DNA of 64,000 nucleotides from an uncultured Eggerthellaceae bacterium (GCA_910589125.1 CAJURX010000005.1:62001-126000); one strand, 5' to 3'. Shown: positions 8,389 through 17,652, counted from the first letter of the stretch. Made by a program: numbers and translations. The notes: a model not told the origin generated them from the letters alone.

Positions 8389-9684
8389 CTACAGCTCGGA
8401 GATGATGCGCTCCGCACGCTCGGCTACCTCAGCTTTCGCGCGCTCCACATCCACGCCGCTCCACGCACCATCCTCATACACCACGTTGCCATCGGCCATG
8501 GTGAGCACCACGTCGCTCCCGTCTCCAGCGAACACGACGTTGTATGCCGGCTGGGTCATGGGACACCACTGCGGGCCGGTCACATCCAGGATGGCAAGAT
8601 CAGCCTTGAAACCCTCCTTCACCAGCCCGCAATCCTCGCGTCCCTGCGAGAGCGCGCCCGTGCGCGTAGCCGCGCGCAGGATCTGCCTCGGATCCACGAC
8701 GGCGGGATCGAGGGTGTTGCCCTTGTATATGAGGCCCATGACATACAGGTCCGAGAAGAGGTTGTGGTTGTTGTTGGAAGCCATGCCATCCGACCCCACG
8801 CAGACGCTCATCCCGCGTTCGAGCATCTCGGGGATGGGTGCGAAGCCGCTGCCCAGCTTCATGTTGGATACGGGATTGTTCGCCACGAACACCCCTTTGT
8901 CCTGCATGATGTCCATATCTGCGCCATCCACCCACACGCAGTGCGCTGCCGTGCAGGGAACATCGAACACGCCGACCCCCGCGAAGTACTCCACCGGTGA
9001 GAGACCCTCATGGCGCTCGCGGCACTCCCGGACCTCCTTCTCCGTCTCGGAGAGATGCACATGCAATCGCAACCCCTTGTCAGCAACGATGCCGACGATG
9101 TCCTCGCAGACCTGCTGGTTGGACGTGTACTCGGCATGGATGTTGTAATCCATCTGGATGCGCCCGTTCGCGCTGCCATGGAGCGTGCGCACATATTCCT
9201 CGTTCTGCGCAGCGATCGGATATTCAGCATACGGTTTGGGCTCGAACGCGATCAGGCCTTCGCAGAGGTTCGCCTTGAGTCCCGCTTCGGTGACCGCACG
9301 CGCGCGCTCAGGAGTGCCGTAGTACATGTCAGAGAAGCCCACCACCCCGTAGCGCGCCATCTCTGCGCACGCTAGCAGGCACGCCCAGTAGATGTCCTCA
9401 GGCGTCATCTTCGCCTCGAAGGGCCAGCACTTCTCCTCCAGCCAGCGCTGCAGCGGCAGGTTCTCGGCGAAGCCGCGCAGAAGCGTCATGGGAGCATGGG
9501 CGTGCGCGTTGTAGAGGCCGGGCATCATGAGCTTCCCCCGCCCGTCATAGGCGCGCCCGAACCGGTCGGGGTCCTGCGGCGCCGCATCCCCGATGTAGGC
9601 TATCCGCTCCCCTTCCGTGGCCACCCACTTGGATGGCTGGTACTGGAAGTCCTCATCCAGGATGGCGATATCCTTGAACAGCAT
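8389..9684 (-). CDS. Amidohydrolase, MtaD/SAH deaminase-like
   Basis: A 431-residue metal-dependent amidohydrolase of the TrzA/MtaD/SsnA branch, whose members deaminate 5'-methylthioadenosine, S-adenosylhomocysteine, guanine or related rings. Metal ligands are visible: HAH in LYNAHAHAPMTLLRG (H61, H63), HVHLSETEKE, AAHCVWV, and the aspartate in GSDGMASNNNHN. The length and the PGLYNAHAHAPMTLLRG / NPVSNMKLGSG blocks match MtaD well. The exact substrate is not fixed by sequence, and no methionine-salvage genes are adjacent. Confidence 0.8.
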   Translation of the reverse strand: MLFKDIAILDEDFQYQPSKWVATEGERIAYIGDAAPQDPDRFGRAYDGRGKLMMPGLYNAHAHAPMTLLRGFAENLPLQRWLEEKCWPFEAKMTPEDIYWACLLACAEMARYGVVGFSDMYYGTPERARAVTEAGLKANLCEGLIAFEPKPYAEYPIAAQNEEYVRTLHGSANGRIQMDYNIHAEYTSNQQVCEDIVGIVADKGLRLHVHLSETEKEVRECRERHEGLSPVEYFAGVGVFDVPCTAAHCVWVDGADMDIMQDKGVFVANNPVSNMKLGSGFAPIPEMLERGMSVCVGSDGMASNNNHNLFSDLYVMGLIYKGNTLDPAVVDPRQILRAATRTGALSQGREDCGLVKEGFKADLAILDVTGPQWCPMTQPAYNVVFAGDGSDVVLTMADGNVVYEDGAWSGVDVERAKAEVAERAERIISEL

Positions 9685-9858
9685 GCGCGCTCCTCCTCCG
9701 ATGCGTGCGCTCCTTGCCGAGCGTGGCTTGATGCGAATATGATCGGATATAGTCTAATACCTGTAACGCGCGAGCCTATCCAGAAACGCGTCTTGATGTT
9801 TTCCAAGAAGATGATGCATCGTGCGCACCTTGTGCTATAGTGTGCAAGCACATTCTTC

Positions 9859-9934
9859 GGGGCCTTAGCTCAGCTGGGAGAGCGCATGGCTGGCAGCCAT
9901 GAGGTCAGGGGTTCGATCCCCCTAGGCTCCACCA
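9859..9934 (+). tRNA. tRNA-Ala (anticodon GGC)
   Basis: A full cloverleaf is visible: acceptor GGGGCCT pairs with AGGCTCC (one G-U), D arm around TTAGCTCAGCTGGGAGAG, anticodon stem CATGG/CCATG with loop CTGGCAG giving GGC, T arm AGGGGTTCGATCCCCCT, and an encoded CCA at 9932-9934. Confidence 0.95.
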
Positions 9935-9945
9935 TGATCGTCGCA

Positions 9946-9973
9946 GCCGTCAACGCATGTTGGCGGCTTTTTT
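9946..9973 (+). terminator. Rho-independent terminator after tRNA-Ala
   Basis: GCCGTCAAC (9946-9954), loop GCAT, GTTGGCGGC (9959-9967) with one G-U pair, then six T residues (9968-9973). Confidence 0.85.
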
Positions 9974-10086
9974 GATGGCCGCACACGGACCAGCTATCGC
10001 GGACCCGCCGAGCGACCGAGAGGAACCTGCGCTGATCTGCGGATGACCTTCGTTGCAGGGATGACCAGCCGCGACCTACAGGGCCT

Positions 10087-10106
10087 CGCGAAGGCGCGCC
10101 TTCGCG
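10087..10106. repeat. Perfect 20-bp palindrome downstream of tRNA-Ala
   Basis: CGCGAAGGCG (10087-10096) is followed immediately by its reverse complement CGCCTTCGCG. It lies in the 9974-10320 stretch, which has no gene I can support. The stretch may hold remnants of an integration site next to the tRNA, but no attB/attP-like duplication of the tRNA 3' end was seen. Confidence 0.5.
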
Positions 10107-10320
10107 GATGCCCTTCCGTAGGTGCTGGATTTGTCAACACGTTCCACCCTCGTGGGGCCGCATCCCGTGCAAGCCCATCACTGCATTCGAGCAGTCGGCT
10201 TCCCATGGTCCCGGGCGCACATGAAGCGCGCCCTGCGATCATCTTGCATCAGGCCGACCCCTCCAAAAGCGCAAGCGGGCAGATCATGCATCCCCTCGAT
10301 CCTCACGCCCCTATCGCTTT

Positions 10321-10345
10321 CATTGTTGTACAATGAATGTTGTAC
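10321..10345 (+). promoter_or_regulatory. Operator-like repeats upstream of the toxin-antitoxin pair
   Basis: CATTG-TTGTA-CAATG (10321-10335) is a perfect short inverted repeat and GTTGTAC occurs twice (10325-10331, 10339-10345), 14 bp apart, directly before the antitoxin SD at 10346-10353. Antitoxins of the RelB type bind such dyads to autoregulate. Confidence 0.45.
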
Positions 10346-10357
10346 GAAGGAGGCGCT

Positions 10358-10660
10358 ATGGAAGATGCCATGGTCACAGGCCGCATGCCCTTGCAGAAGA
10401 AGGCAGCCGGCAATGCGATCCTGAGGGATGCCGGGATGAATGCATCGCAAGCCATCAATCGCATGTACTCCAAGCTCATAGAGGACCATTCAGCCAGCTT
10501 CCTCGAAAGTGGGGATGACCTCCACGAAGATGAGCCCACGAGATGGGCGATGGCGGCCTCGTTCATCGATTCGCTCCTGATCCCCTTGGACTTCCACATC
10601 TCAGATATGAGCGACATCGATGCGAAGATGGACCGACTCCGCTCCAAGGGCTTGGTCTAG
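10358..10660 (+). CDS. RelB/DinJ-like antitoxin
   Basis: A 100-residue protein. ATG 10358 follows a strong GAAGGAGG. The segment ILRDAGMNASQAINRMYSKLIED is typical of the RelB/DinJ ribbon-helix-helix region, which binds the operator and dimerises. The remaining C-terminal part would wrap the toxin. The stop TAG at 10658-10660 abuts the ATG of the PIN gene, indicating translational coupling. RelB/DinJ proteins usually accompany RelE/YafQ toxins; here the partner is a PIN RNase. Confidence 0.7.
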   Translation: MEDAMVTGRMPLQKKAAGNAILRDAGMNASQAINRMYSKLIEDHSASFLESGDDLHEDEPTRWAMAASFIDSLLIPLDFHISDMSDIDAKMDRLRSKGLV

Positions 10661-11125
10661 ATGGCAAAGCTGAAGGTCCTCCTGGACACCAATGTCATAG
10701 TCGACTGCCTCGGTGCGCGCGAGCCCTTCTATGAGCTTGCCAGGCGCGTGCTCCTCTGCGGTCGCGTTGGAGAATTCGAGCTCTGGTTGGCTTCATCCCA
10801 GTTCACTGACCTGGTCTACATCCTCTCGAATGGCGGGGCCAAGAGCCGTTTGGCCCCTGCTCTATCCGCACTCCAAGGATTGAGGTCATTCGTGAACGTG
10901 CATCCCGTTGGCGCAGCTGAGATAGATGCGATGTTGGCAACCGGATGGAAGGACCCAGAAGATGCGCTCCTCTTCGAGGTAGCCATGAGGGTGAGAGCCG
11001 ATGCGATCATCACCAGGAATGCATCGGACTTCGAGACCACCGTCATCAACGTCTTCGACTGTGAGGGCTTCTTTGCTTGGCTCTCTGAGAGCGTCGGGTT
11101 GGATTACTCCGAGATCGAATTCTAG
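10661..11125 (+). CDS. PIN-domain toxin (VapC-like RNase)
   Basis: A 154-residue PIN-domain protein, predicted Mg-dependent endoribonuclease toxin. The first acidic residue is in VLLDTNVIVD (D9); the second acidic cluster is KDPEDALLFEVA (D98, D101) and the C-terminal one ITRNASDF (D123), matching the PIN layout. It starts with no gap after the antitoxin gene. Its length is slightly above typical VapC. The gene is followed by a short unpaired gap before the ZIP transporter gene. Confidence 0.75.
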   Translation: MAKLKVLLDTNVIVDCLGAREPFYELARRVLLCGRVGEFELWLASSQFTDLVYILSNGGAKSRLAPALSALQGLRSFVNVHPVGAAEIDAMLATGWKDPEDALLFEVAMRVRADAIITRNASDFETTVINVFDCEGFFAWLSESVGLDYSEIEF

Positions 11126-11196
11126 TTGAGCAGCCCCGAAACACCATCGTGACAAGTGCGGCAGAGGCCTTCCCCAGAACAAGCCTGTGCACTAGC

Positions 11197-12003
11197 ATGG
11201 ACCCCATGGATGCTTGGATGATCATAGCCATCTGCGTTGCCCTCATCGTTCCCTTCGCTGGGAATACGCTCGGTGCTGCCTTCGTGTTCTTCCTGAAGCG
11301 CGGCATGGGCGAGCGCTTCCAGAAGGCGCTGCTCGGCTTCGCCGCAGGCGTCATGGTGGCAGCCAGCGTCTGGAGCCTCATCATCCCCTCCCTCGATGCT
11401 GCCGAGGGCGGTACGCTGCCCGCATGGGCGCCTGCCACCATCGGCTTCCTCGGCGGGATGCTCCTGCTCCTCCTGATCGACCACTTCCTTCCGCATCTGC
11501 ACGTGAATGCCGACGCGCCTGAAGGCGTGAGCACGGGTCTCAAGAAGCCCACGATGATGCTCTTCGCCCTAGCCATCCACAACCTCCCCGAGGGCATGGC
11601 GTGCGGAGCCGTTCTCGCCGGCGCTCTCTCGGGAGATGCGGGCATCGCGCTCTCAGCCGTCATCGCGCTCTCCGTGGGCATCGCCATCCAGAACGTCCCG
11701 GAAGGTGCCATCGTGTCACTGCCCTTGGTATCGAACGGATACTCGCGCGCGAAGGCATTCGCGACCGGCACTGCCTGCGGAGCCGTGGAGCCGTTGGGGG
11801 CGGTGTTGATGCTCGGCGTGACGGAGCTGGTCACCCCCGCGCTCCCCTACATCCTCTCCTTCGCAGCTGGAGCCATGATGTACGTGGTCACCGAAGAGCT
11901 GATCCCTGAGACGCAAGACGGCAAGCACACCAACATCGGCACCATGGGGTTGGCGCTCGGGTTCGTGCTGATGATGATCCTGGACGTGGCGCTCGGCGCC
12001 TGA
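11197..12003 (+). CDS. ZIP family divalent metal transporter
   Basis: A 268-residue polytopic transporter of the ZIP/ZupT type, importing Zn, Fe or Mn. Two metal-binding helices carry the hallmark motifs HNLPEGMACG and QNVPEGAIVS. About eight hydrophobic segments are visible, with a short His-containing loop (HFLPHLHVNAD). The N-terminus is uncertain: ATG 11197 and ATG 11206 are both possible and neither has a strong SD. A GTG at 11149 gives a less hydrophobic extension and was not used. Confidence 0.85.
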   Translation: MDPMDAWMIIAICVALIVPFAGNTLGAAFVFFLKRGMGERFQKALLGFAAGVMVAASVWSLIIPSLDAAEGGTLPAWAPATIGFLGGMLLLLLIDHFLPHLHVNADAPEGVSTGLKKPTMMLFALAIHNLPEGMACGAVLAGALSGDAGIALSAVIALSVGIAIQNVPEGAIVSLPLVSNGYSRAKAFATGTACGAVEPLGAVLMLGVTELVTPALPYILSFAAGAMMYVVTEELIPETQDGKHTNIGTMGLALGFVLMMILDVALGA

Positions 12004-12011
12004 CCGGATGC

Positions 12012-12896
12012 CTAATCCAAGACGATGAGCTCGTAGTCCTTCGTACCGCAGCCGAGGCGTGCCGCATCGTCGATGATCTTCGTGCCGTTCTTGGAATCGA
12101 TCCGCTCCAGCAGATGATCGCGACCGGGGTCATCGGATGCCTTCACCGCGTCGATGCACGCCTGGTCGATGGCCACCGGATCCAAGGATGCGAAGATGCC
12201 GATATCCTGCATGCAAGGATCCTCCGCGACCGCACAGCAATCGCAATCCACCGACAGGTTGCAGGCGATGTTCACATACGCCAGATCCTCCCCGAATAGC
12301 TCCACCACGGTCTGCGCTGCCTCCGCCATGGCCTCCAGGAAATCATCCTGTTCTGCATGCTTATCCCAGAAGTCCGCCTGGTCGAATGACTGGCCGCCGG
12401 TGTGGATGTTGACCTTGCCCTCATTCGATGCGCACCCGATGGACAGCTGCTTGAGCGCGCCTCCGAAGCCTCCCATGGGATGCCCCTTGAAATGAGACAG
12501 GATGAGCATGGACCCGTAATCCTTGATGTTCTTGCCCACGCGATTCTCTTCGATGACGCGCCCGCCCTTGATGGGGAGCACGATATCCGGGCCCTCCGCG
12601 TCCATGATGTCCACGTCGAACACGTCCGCCCAGCCATGGTCGCGCATCAGCTTCTCGTGCTTCTCGGTGGTGTCGCGCGCACCGTCGTAGGCGGTGTTGC
12701 ATTCTACGATCGTGCCATCCACGGCCTTCACCATGGGGATCATGAACTCTGGGCGCAGATAGTTCTGATTGCCCTCTTCGCCAGAATGCACCTTGACCGC
12801 CACCTTGCCAGGCAGCTCCACACCAAGCGCCTCATACAGTCGGACCACGTTCTCAGGGGTGATGTCACGGGTGAAATAGACCTTTGCCTTGCTCAT
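12012..12896 (-). CDS. DUF362 domain protein
   Basis: A 294-residue DUF362 protein, a family often fused to or acting with 4Fe-4S domains; the function is not established. Visible are GKVAVKVHSGEEG, FKGHPMGGFGGALKQLSIGCAS and the cysteine cluster CNLSVDCDCCAVAEDPC (roughly 212-228), which could bind a cluster, then DIGIFASLDPVAIDQACIDAV, the family C-terminal signature. SD GAAAGGAG precedes the ATG. The gene is convergent with the ZIP gene, with only 8 bp between stops. Confidence 0.8.
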   Translation of the reverse strand: MSKAKVYFTRDITPENVVRLYEALGVELPGKVAVKVHSGEEGNQNYLRPEFMIPMVKAVDGTIVECNTAYDGARDTTEKHEKLMRDHGWADVFDVDIMDAEGPDIVLPIKGGRVIEENRVGKNIKDYGSMLILSHFKGHPMGGFGGALKQLSIGCASNEGKVNIHTGGQSFDQADFWDKHAEQDDFLEAMAEAAQTVVELFGEDLAYVNIACNLSVDCDCCAVAEDPCMQDIGIFASLDPVAIDQACIDAVKASDDPGRDHLLERIDSKNGTKIIDDAARLGCGTKDYELIVLD

Positions 12897-13033
12897 GCTG
12901 AGCTCCTTTCGGCCCTGTCTCGTCTTGGCGCCATGATAGCCAATGTCGCCCGTGCGCGCGAATGAGGAGACCGCCCTTCCCCTTGCACGTCACCACCCCC
13001 CTCACCCCTTAGCCCCACAGCAAGCGCAACGAA

Positions 13034-13064
13034 GAGGCGGCCCCGCGATGAGCAGGGCCGCCTC
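13034..13064 (-). terminator. Hairpin terminator after pepC
   Basis: GAGGCGGCCC (13034-13043) and GGGCCGCCTC (13055-13064) form a perfect 10-bp stem; on the minus strand it is followed by TTCGTTGCGCTTGCT. It lies 57 bp after the pepC stop. Confidence 0.65.
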
Positions 13065-13120
13065 CTGAGCCATATGAGCCGTGCGCGCTATCATGCAGCC
13101 GCACGCATGACGCGCAGCAC

Positions 13121-14470
13121 TTATGCGTTGCTGACCGGGTTGAAGGTGTTCCAGAACGGCCAGACGATCGGCTCCGTATCCAGCGCCTTCAGGGACTCGG
13201 GCTTCAGCAGCTTCTTCGGGATGGCAACCTCGTACACGAAGTTGTCGAACCACTCATCCGAGCAGACGAAGTACCCGTTGTTGCCAGTCTTCTTGCCGCC
13301 GTTCTCCGTGCCCCAGGAGTTCTCGATCTTCCACTTGGTGGGCTTGCCCTCCTTGATGTCCACGCCTGCGATGGTCATGGCATGGGTGGGCAGGCTCTCG
13401 TGCATGGCGAAGCGCTGCGCCTTGTCCATGTCGAACGTCACGCCGAACAGGGACTCAAGGTCATACAGGTCAGATGCCATGACGCCTGCGTTGCGGTCGC
13501 ACCACTGCAGCACGTCAGAGCCGAACCACACCGGATCACCCTGCTTCAGCGACTCGATGACATAGCCCTTGAGCTCATCCATGGGCACGTTGAGGTAGAG
13601 GTTGCGCCTCTCGGGGATCTGATCGGAATCCTGGACGGTGAAGACGCGACCGTACGGATTGCCCTCGCCCGGCACGTTGATGACGCCGATGTAGTCGTCC
13701 AGATCGATCTTGACGTACTTGTCCAAGAACTCCAGCGGCGTGATGCCCAAGTCTGCGTGATACTTCTTCTTGGTATCCACATAGGTGAAGTCGAACTTCT
13801 CCGGCGGCTCGCCGAAGCAGACGGCCAGGATGCGATACACCTCGTTCAGCATCTCCAGCTGCGTCGCTTCCGTGTCCTTGCCCTCATTCGCCATGGTGCG
13901 CAGCTTGATGGCATCTTGGCGCAGGAGGTGCGAGAGCACGGTGTTGACCTCTGCCGTGTCGTTCGTGCAATGGGTCTCGGCCATGGCCTCGTGCGGCATC
14001 ACGCCGTACTTCTTCACCAGCGCGGCCACCATGTCCCAGTCACCGCCATCAGCCATGGGCGTTGAGATCAGCCAATCCACCTCGCGGTCATCGAGCGCCT
14101 TGTCTGCCGTTGCCACGATATGCTGCAAGAACCATGCAGCACGCTCCAGCTTGCTGTAGAACGCCAGATAGGTCTGGGACAGCTCGAAGGTGCCCCGCGG
14201 CAGATCAAGCTCCTTCTCTATATGGAAGCGCAGCACGTTCAAGCATGCGAACATCCAGCAGCGCCCCGACATCTTCTGATTCGCGACTGCCTGGTCATCC
14301 ACGTCGATGGAGAACGCGAAGTTCGGCGGGCTCATCCGCTTCAGCACCTCCACGCTCTCTGCGGACTCCAGGATGCCGTTCTTGGTGACGGCGCGCTGGG
14401 CCACATGCTGGCAGCACATCTTCCCGTAATCCTCCGACATCTTCTTGATCTGTTCCTTTGACAGCTTCAT
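13121..14470 (-). CDS. pepC: Aminopeptidase C (C1B papain-like, bleomycin hydrolase family)
   Basis: A 449-residue cytosolic cysteine aminopeptidase that trims peptides from the N-terminus, usually as a hexamer. The oxyanion glutamine and nucleophile are in NQKMSGRCWMFACLN (Q65, C71). The catalytic histidine is in LPTHAMTIAGV and the asparagine in KIENSWGTENG. The length matches PepC, and the C-terminal extension that blocks endopeptidase action is present, ending PVSNA. It is the first of five peptide/amino-acid utilisation genes on this strand. Confidence 0.93.
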   Translation of the reverse strand: MKLSKEQIKKMSEDYGKMCCQHVAQRAVTKNGILESAESVEVLKRMSPPNFAFSIDVDDQAVANQKMSGRCWMFACLNVLRFHIEKELDLPRGTFELSQTYLAFYSKLERAAWFLQHIVATADKALDDREVDWLISTPMADGGDWDMVAALVKKYGVMPHEAMAETHCTNDTAEVNTVLSHLLRQDAIKLRTMANEGKDTEATQLEMLNEVYRILAVCFGEPPEKFDFTYVDTKKKYHADLGITPLEFLDKYVKIDLDDYIGVINVPGEGNPYGRVFTVQDSDQIPERRNLYLNVPMDELKGYVIESLKQGDPVWFGSDVLQWCDRNAGVMASDLYDLESLFGVTFDMDKAQRFAMHESLPTHAMTIAGVDIKEGKPTKWKIENSWGTENGGKKTGNNGYFVCSDEWFDNFVYEVAIPKKLLKPESLKALDTEPIVWPFWNTFNPVSNA

Positions 14471-14607
14471 ATCCCTCAGCTCCTCTTCGCATCATCTGAC
14501 ATCATCATCGCTTGCTGGTAGTGCTCTGTGCTATGTCTCACAAGGCGCCTGGCCGCGCCTTGGCATCGCTTGTGCGCACCTGCGCGGTGCGCCCTTGCCG
14601 AACAGCG

Positions 14608-15966
14608 CTAGTCGAACAGCGTCCACGGCTGCGTGGGGCGATCTTGCAGGTACCCATCCATCCACCTCCACAGCGGATGCTGATCCATGAAGTCCTTCGC
14701 ATTGAACTCCACGCCATCAGCGCGCCCATAGCGGCCCCACATCTTCATATGCTTCACATCATCGGGGCCCGCTGCCTTGGCATCACATGAGCCCGCCGGA
14801 TAGAACGGGATGTTCCAGACCGCATCCGGATCGTCTGCGTAGTACTGCGGGTCAACGTCGTAGTGCGCGCAGATATCGCGGCTGGATGGGCAGTCATAGC
14901 CCAGGTAGACGTCGTAGGTGTCCGCGAGCATCTTCTTGACCACCTCGAGGTCGATCTTGCCGTAGTACTGATCGATCAGCTCCATCCACCGCTGACGGCG
15001 CGCCCCGGTCTGCTGACGCGGGTCGTTGAAGCCGTTGTCCTTGCATTCCAGGTTCCGGATGCGCGGGTCGAACACGGCATTGCAGCCGAAGAACGTGCCG
15101 TCCTTCGTGCGCTCCAAGCTCGTGAACTCAAGGCCCTGCTCGAAGCGGGCGATCTCACCGGTGTTGTGGTCGGCGATCAGCCATGCGTTCGCATATCCGC
15201 CGTTGTTGCCCTTGTTGAGCCGATCGACGAACTCGTCGATGGTGTTGGAGAACTGGATGGCATCGCGGATGCGCACCCACTCCGGCATGCCGGAATCGTC
15301 ATAGCGATCGAACCCGGCCAAGGTGGTCTCGGTCACATTGAGCCCGGCTGAGGTCACGTAGAAGTCGGTCATGGAGGACAGCATGCACGGCGCAGATGCC
15401 TGCATGACGAAGCTGTACCCCTCGCTCGGCTCCACGTGCTTGCAGATGTTGAAGTACTGTCCGCTCCAGAACTCGTCGAAGCTCTCATGCCCCAGATACG
15501 GCTTCCCATCCACGGTGGCAGAGCCCGTTGCGGCGATGGCGGAGCAGTGCTCCTTGCGATGCGTCTTCATGAGCGGACGGCTCATGACCTTGCCCGCATT
15601 CTGCGGCCACCAGTACCCCGTGATCTCCATCCAGTCATTCCATGCGATCATGTCCTCCAGTGCGACATCCAGCCCGGCGGCCGTCAGCCCATCGGCCATG
15701 CCCTGGAGCTCTTGCTCATAGCGCTCCGGGATCATGGAACCGTGCAGGCGGATGGACTGCTTCGCGAACCAGTCGTACTCCATGCCGAAGGACTCCAGCG
15801 TCATGTACTTGTACACGCGCAGAGCATCCTTGAACTCAGGTTCCAGCAGATAGCCTTCTTGGAAGCCGCACTCATAGGGTGTGCCCTTCACCTTCAAGTG
15901 CTGCCAGCCGCTCTTCTGCTGCAGCTGCGCACCTTCGATGATCTGTTGTTGTTCTTGGGTTAGCAT
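14608..15966 (-). CDS. Ntn-hydrolase, peptidase C45/phospholipase B-like
   Basis: A 452-residue protein resembling the C45 acyl-CoA:6-APA acyltransferase-like and phospholipase B-like N-terminal-nucleophile hydrolases. The N-terminal GTPYECGFQEGYLL segment matches the family signature GxxYExGxxxG, and Cys141 in HRKEHCSAIAATG is the expected self-cleavage nucleophile. Downstream are NVTETTLAGFD and GNNGGYANAWLIAD, as in the family. No signal peptide is present when ATG 15966 is used (SD AAAGG upstream). The longer frame to 16050 adds basic low-complexity residues and was rejected. A peptidase or amidase acting on imported peptides is likely. Confidence 0.7.
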   Translation of the reverse strand: MLTQEQQQIIEGAQLQQKSGWQHLKVKGTPYECGFQEGYLLEPEFKDALRVYKYMTLESFGMEYDWFAKQSIRLHGSMIPERYEQELQGMADGLTAAGLDVALEDMIAWNDWMEITGYWWPQNAGKVMSRPLMKTHRKEHCSAIAATGSATVDGKPYLGHESFDEFWSGQYFNICKHVEPSEGYSFVMQASAPCMLSSMTDFYVTSAGLNVTETTLAGFDRYDDSGMPEWVRIRDAIQFSNTIDEFVDRLNKGNNGGYANAWLIADHNTGEIARFEQGLEFTSLERTKDGTFFGCNAVFDPRIRNLECKDNGFNDPRQQTGARRQRWMELIDQYYGKIDLEVVKKMLADTYDVYLGYDCPSSRDICAHYDVDPQYYADDPDAVWNIPFYPAGSCDAKAAGPDDVKHMKMWGRYGRADGVEFNAKDFMDQHPLWRWMDGYLQDRPTQPWTLFD

Positions 15967-16017
15967 CTCTCTTGCCGAACCTTTCTCTTGAGGATGTCGT
16001 GCTCGTGTTCGGAAATC

Positions 16018-16055
16018 GGAGCTGGGGCGCTCCGGCCTGGCGCGCCCCACGCTCC
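16018..16055 (-). terminator. Hairpin between S10 and C45 genes
   Basis: GGAGC...GGGGCGC pairs with GCGCCCC...GCTCC with a small bulge in the 96-bp gap between the two genes. No T-run follows, so it may be a partial terminator or mRNA-stability element. Confidence 0.4.
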
Positions 16056-16062
16056 TGCGTCA

Positions 16063-17565
16063 TCAGTCCTGATGGCGCTTCTCGTAGAACGCATGCAGCT
16101 CGGGCGCCATCTTCTCCAGCGTGGGCTGGTCCTCATACGCCATGTGCCCGTTCTCATGCACGTGGTATTCGATGCGCTCCTTGAGGTAGTCCGGCAGGAA
16201 CATCTTGGAGATGGAGTGCCGCACGTTCCAATAGGGCGTAGCCGCATCGTGGATGCCGCCGAAGAAGAGCACGCGGCACTTCGGATTGCGGCGCAGCGCG
16301 GTCGCCATGTCATATGCCGTGTTCGGGCACACGGGGCTTCCCATGGTGCCGGGAGCCTGGTGCGTCCAGTTCCAGTCCTCATTCACCTTGAAGGACAACA
16401 GGATGTTGATGGGCGATCCCTTGAAGCCGGTCTCCTGGACGAGCTTCATCCATGCGGACTGGTCGGGGGTCATGATGGCATCCCCGGAAGGATCCTCGCC
16501 TGCGAAGAACTCGTTGTCGCCCTGCACGTCCATGTAGGCACCTTCCGTGAAGCGCATGTCATAGCGCCCCGTGAACAATCCCTCGTCGGCCAGGATGGTC
16601 TTGCGGAACGTGTCGAGCTCGATGCGCAGATGCTTCTTCTGGATGAGGTCGGCCGAAAGCCCGATCAGCTTCGACATCTCGCGCGCCATCATGCGCTCCT
16701 CGCGCTCGGTGATGGTGTCGCTCTTGATGAGGGCCTGCCCGTAGCGCTCATCCACGAACTTCCATGCCTTGTCGAACCACTCGAACTGATCAACGCCCTT
16801 GCCGGCCTTGCCGAAGTAGTTCGCCGTTGCCGCATAGACCGGGAGCATGCCCATGTAGTACAGGTCGTTGCCGGGGAGCGTGGGCGCATAATCCAGGATG
16901 GTGGACTGCTCGATCACGCCCGTGAGGGCGATGCCGCGCTCGCCGAGCACGCGCATCAGCACGGAGTTGCGCATGGTGCCGTACGACTCGCCGTACAGGT
17001 ACAGCGGCGTGTTCCAGCGCTCATGGGTGGTGAGCCACTGAGCGATGCCCCGCATGAACGCATCCGCATCCCCGTCCACGCCCCACACCTTCTTCGGGTC
17101 GTAGCCGTGTGCGATCTGGGAATACCCGGTGCCCATGGCATCCAGATACACCAGGTCGGTATCCGGCAGGAGGGAATACGGGTTGTCCTCAGGCTGCGTC
17201 GGGCACGGCAGCTGCTCTTGGCTGGAGATCGGGATGCGGCGCGGCCCCATGCCGCCGATGTTCACCATGGCAGAGGAGCCACCCGGGCCACCGTTCCAGC
17301 AGAAGGTCACCGGGCGGTCCGTCTTGTCCTGCGCATCGCTCACATAGGACAGCGCGAACATGTGCCCGATCAGCGTCCCGTCATCCTGATGGAGGGGCAG
17401 CATCTCAGCCGTGGCCGTGTACTTGATGGCCTGCTTGCCCTTGCCCTTCCACGTGTAGTCGCGGCTCGCGGGCTCGGGGATGGCTGCCGCAGGCTTCGCA
17501 GCCGCTCCGTCGTTGATGGTCACCGTGAATGATGGCGTTGCCTGCGTGGTCTTGGTCTCTGGCAT
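16063..17565 (-). CDS. Serine carboxypeptidase S10 family protein, cytosolic
   Basis: A 500-residue alpha/beta-hydrolase of family S10, removing C-terminal residues from peptides. The family motifs are clear: FCWNGGPGGSSAM (89-100), the nucleophile elbow GESYG (Ser194), the aspartate in GGIHDAATPY and the histidine in NGHMAY. No signal peptide is present; the N-terminus is Ala/Pro-rich (AAAKPAAAIPEPASRD). Most eukaryotic members are vacuolar or secreted, whereas this one appears cytoplasmic and sits beside PepC and amino-acid permeases, consistent with intracellular peptide breakdown. AAGGAG precedes the ATG. Confidence 0.88.
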   Translation of the reverse strand: MPETKTTQATPSFTVTINDGAAAKPAAAIPEPASRDYTWKGKGKQAIKYTATAEMLPLHQDDGTLIGHMFALSYVSDAQDKTDRPVTFCWNGGPGGSSAMVNIGGMGPRRIPISSQEQLPCPTQPEDNPYSLLPDTDLVYLDAMGTGYSQIAHGYDPKKVWGVDGDADAFMRGIAQWLTTHERWNTPLYLYGESYGTMRNSVLMRVLGERGIALTGVIEQSTILDYAPTLPGNDLYYMGMLPVYAATANYFGKAGKGVDQFEWFDKAWKFVDERYGQALIKSDTITEREERMMAREMSKLIGLSADLIQKKHLRIELDTFRKTILADEGLFTGRYDMRFTEGAYMDVQGDNEFFAGEDPSGDAIMTPDQSAWMKLVQETGFKGSPINILLSFKVNEDWNWTHQAPGTMGSPVCPNTAYDMATALRRNPKCRVLFFGGIHDAATPYWNVRHSISKMFLPDYLKERIEYHVHENGHMAYEDQPTLEKMAPELHAFYEKRHQD

Positions 17566-17652
17566 CTTCTTCTCCTTAGAACGTTTGCCTTATCGCTGTT
17601 GCTTGGATCGCTTGCTTGCAGAAGGTCCTCTTCGCACTGCCTCCTCGCTCTG

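Noticed and set aside
15988..17532. Long plus-strand ORF (514 codons)
   Set aside because: Antisense to the S10 carboxypeptidase, whose catalytic motifs are intact.
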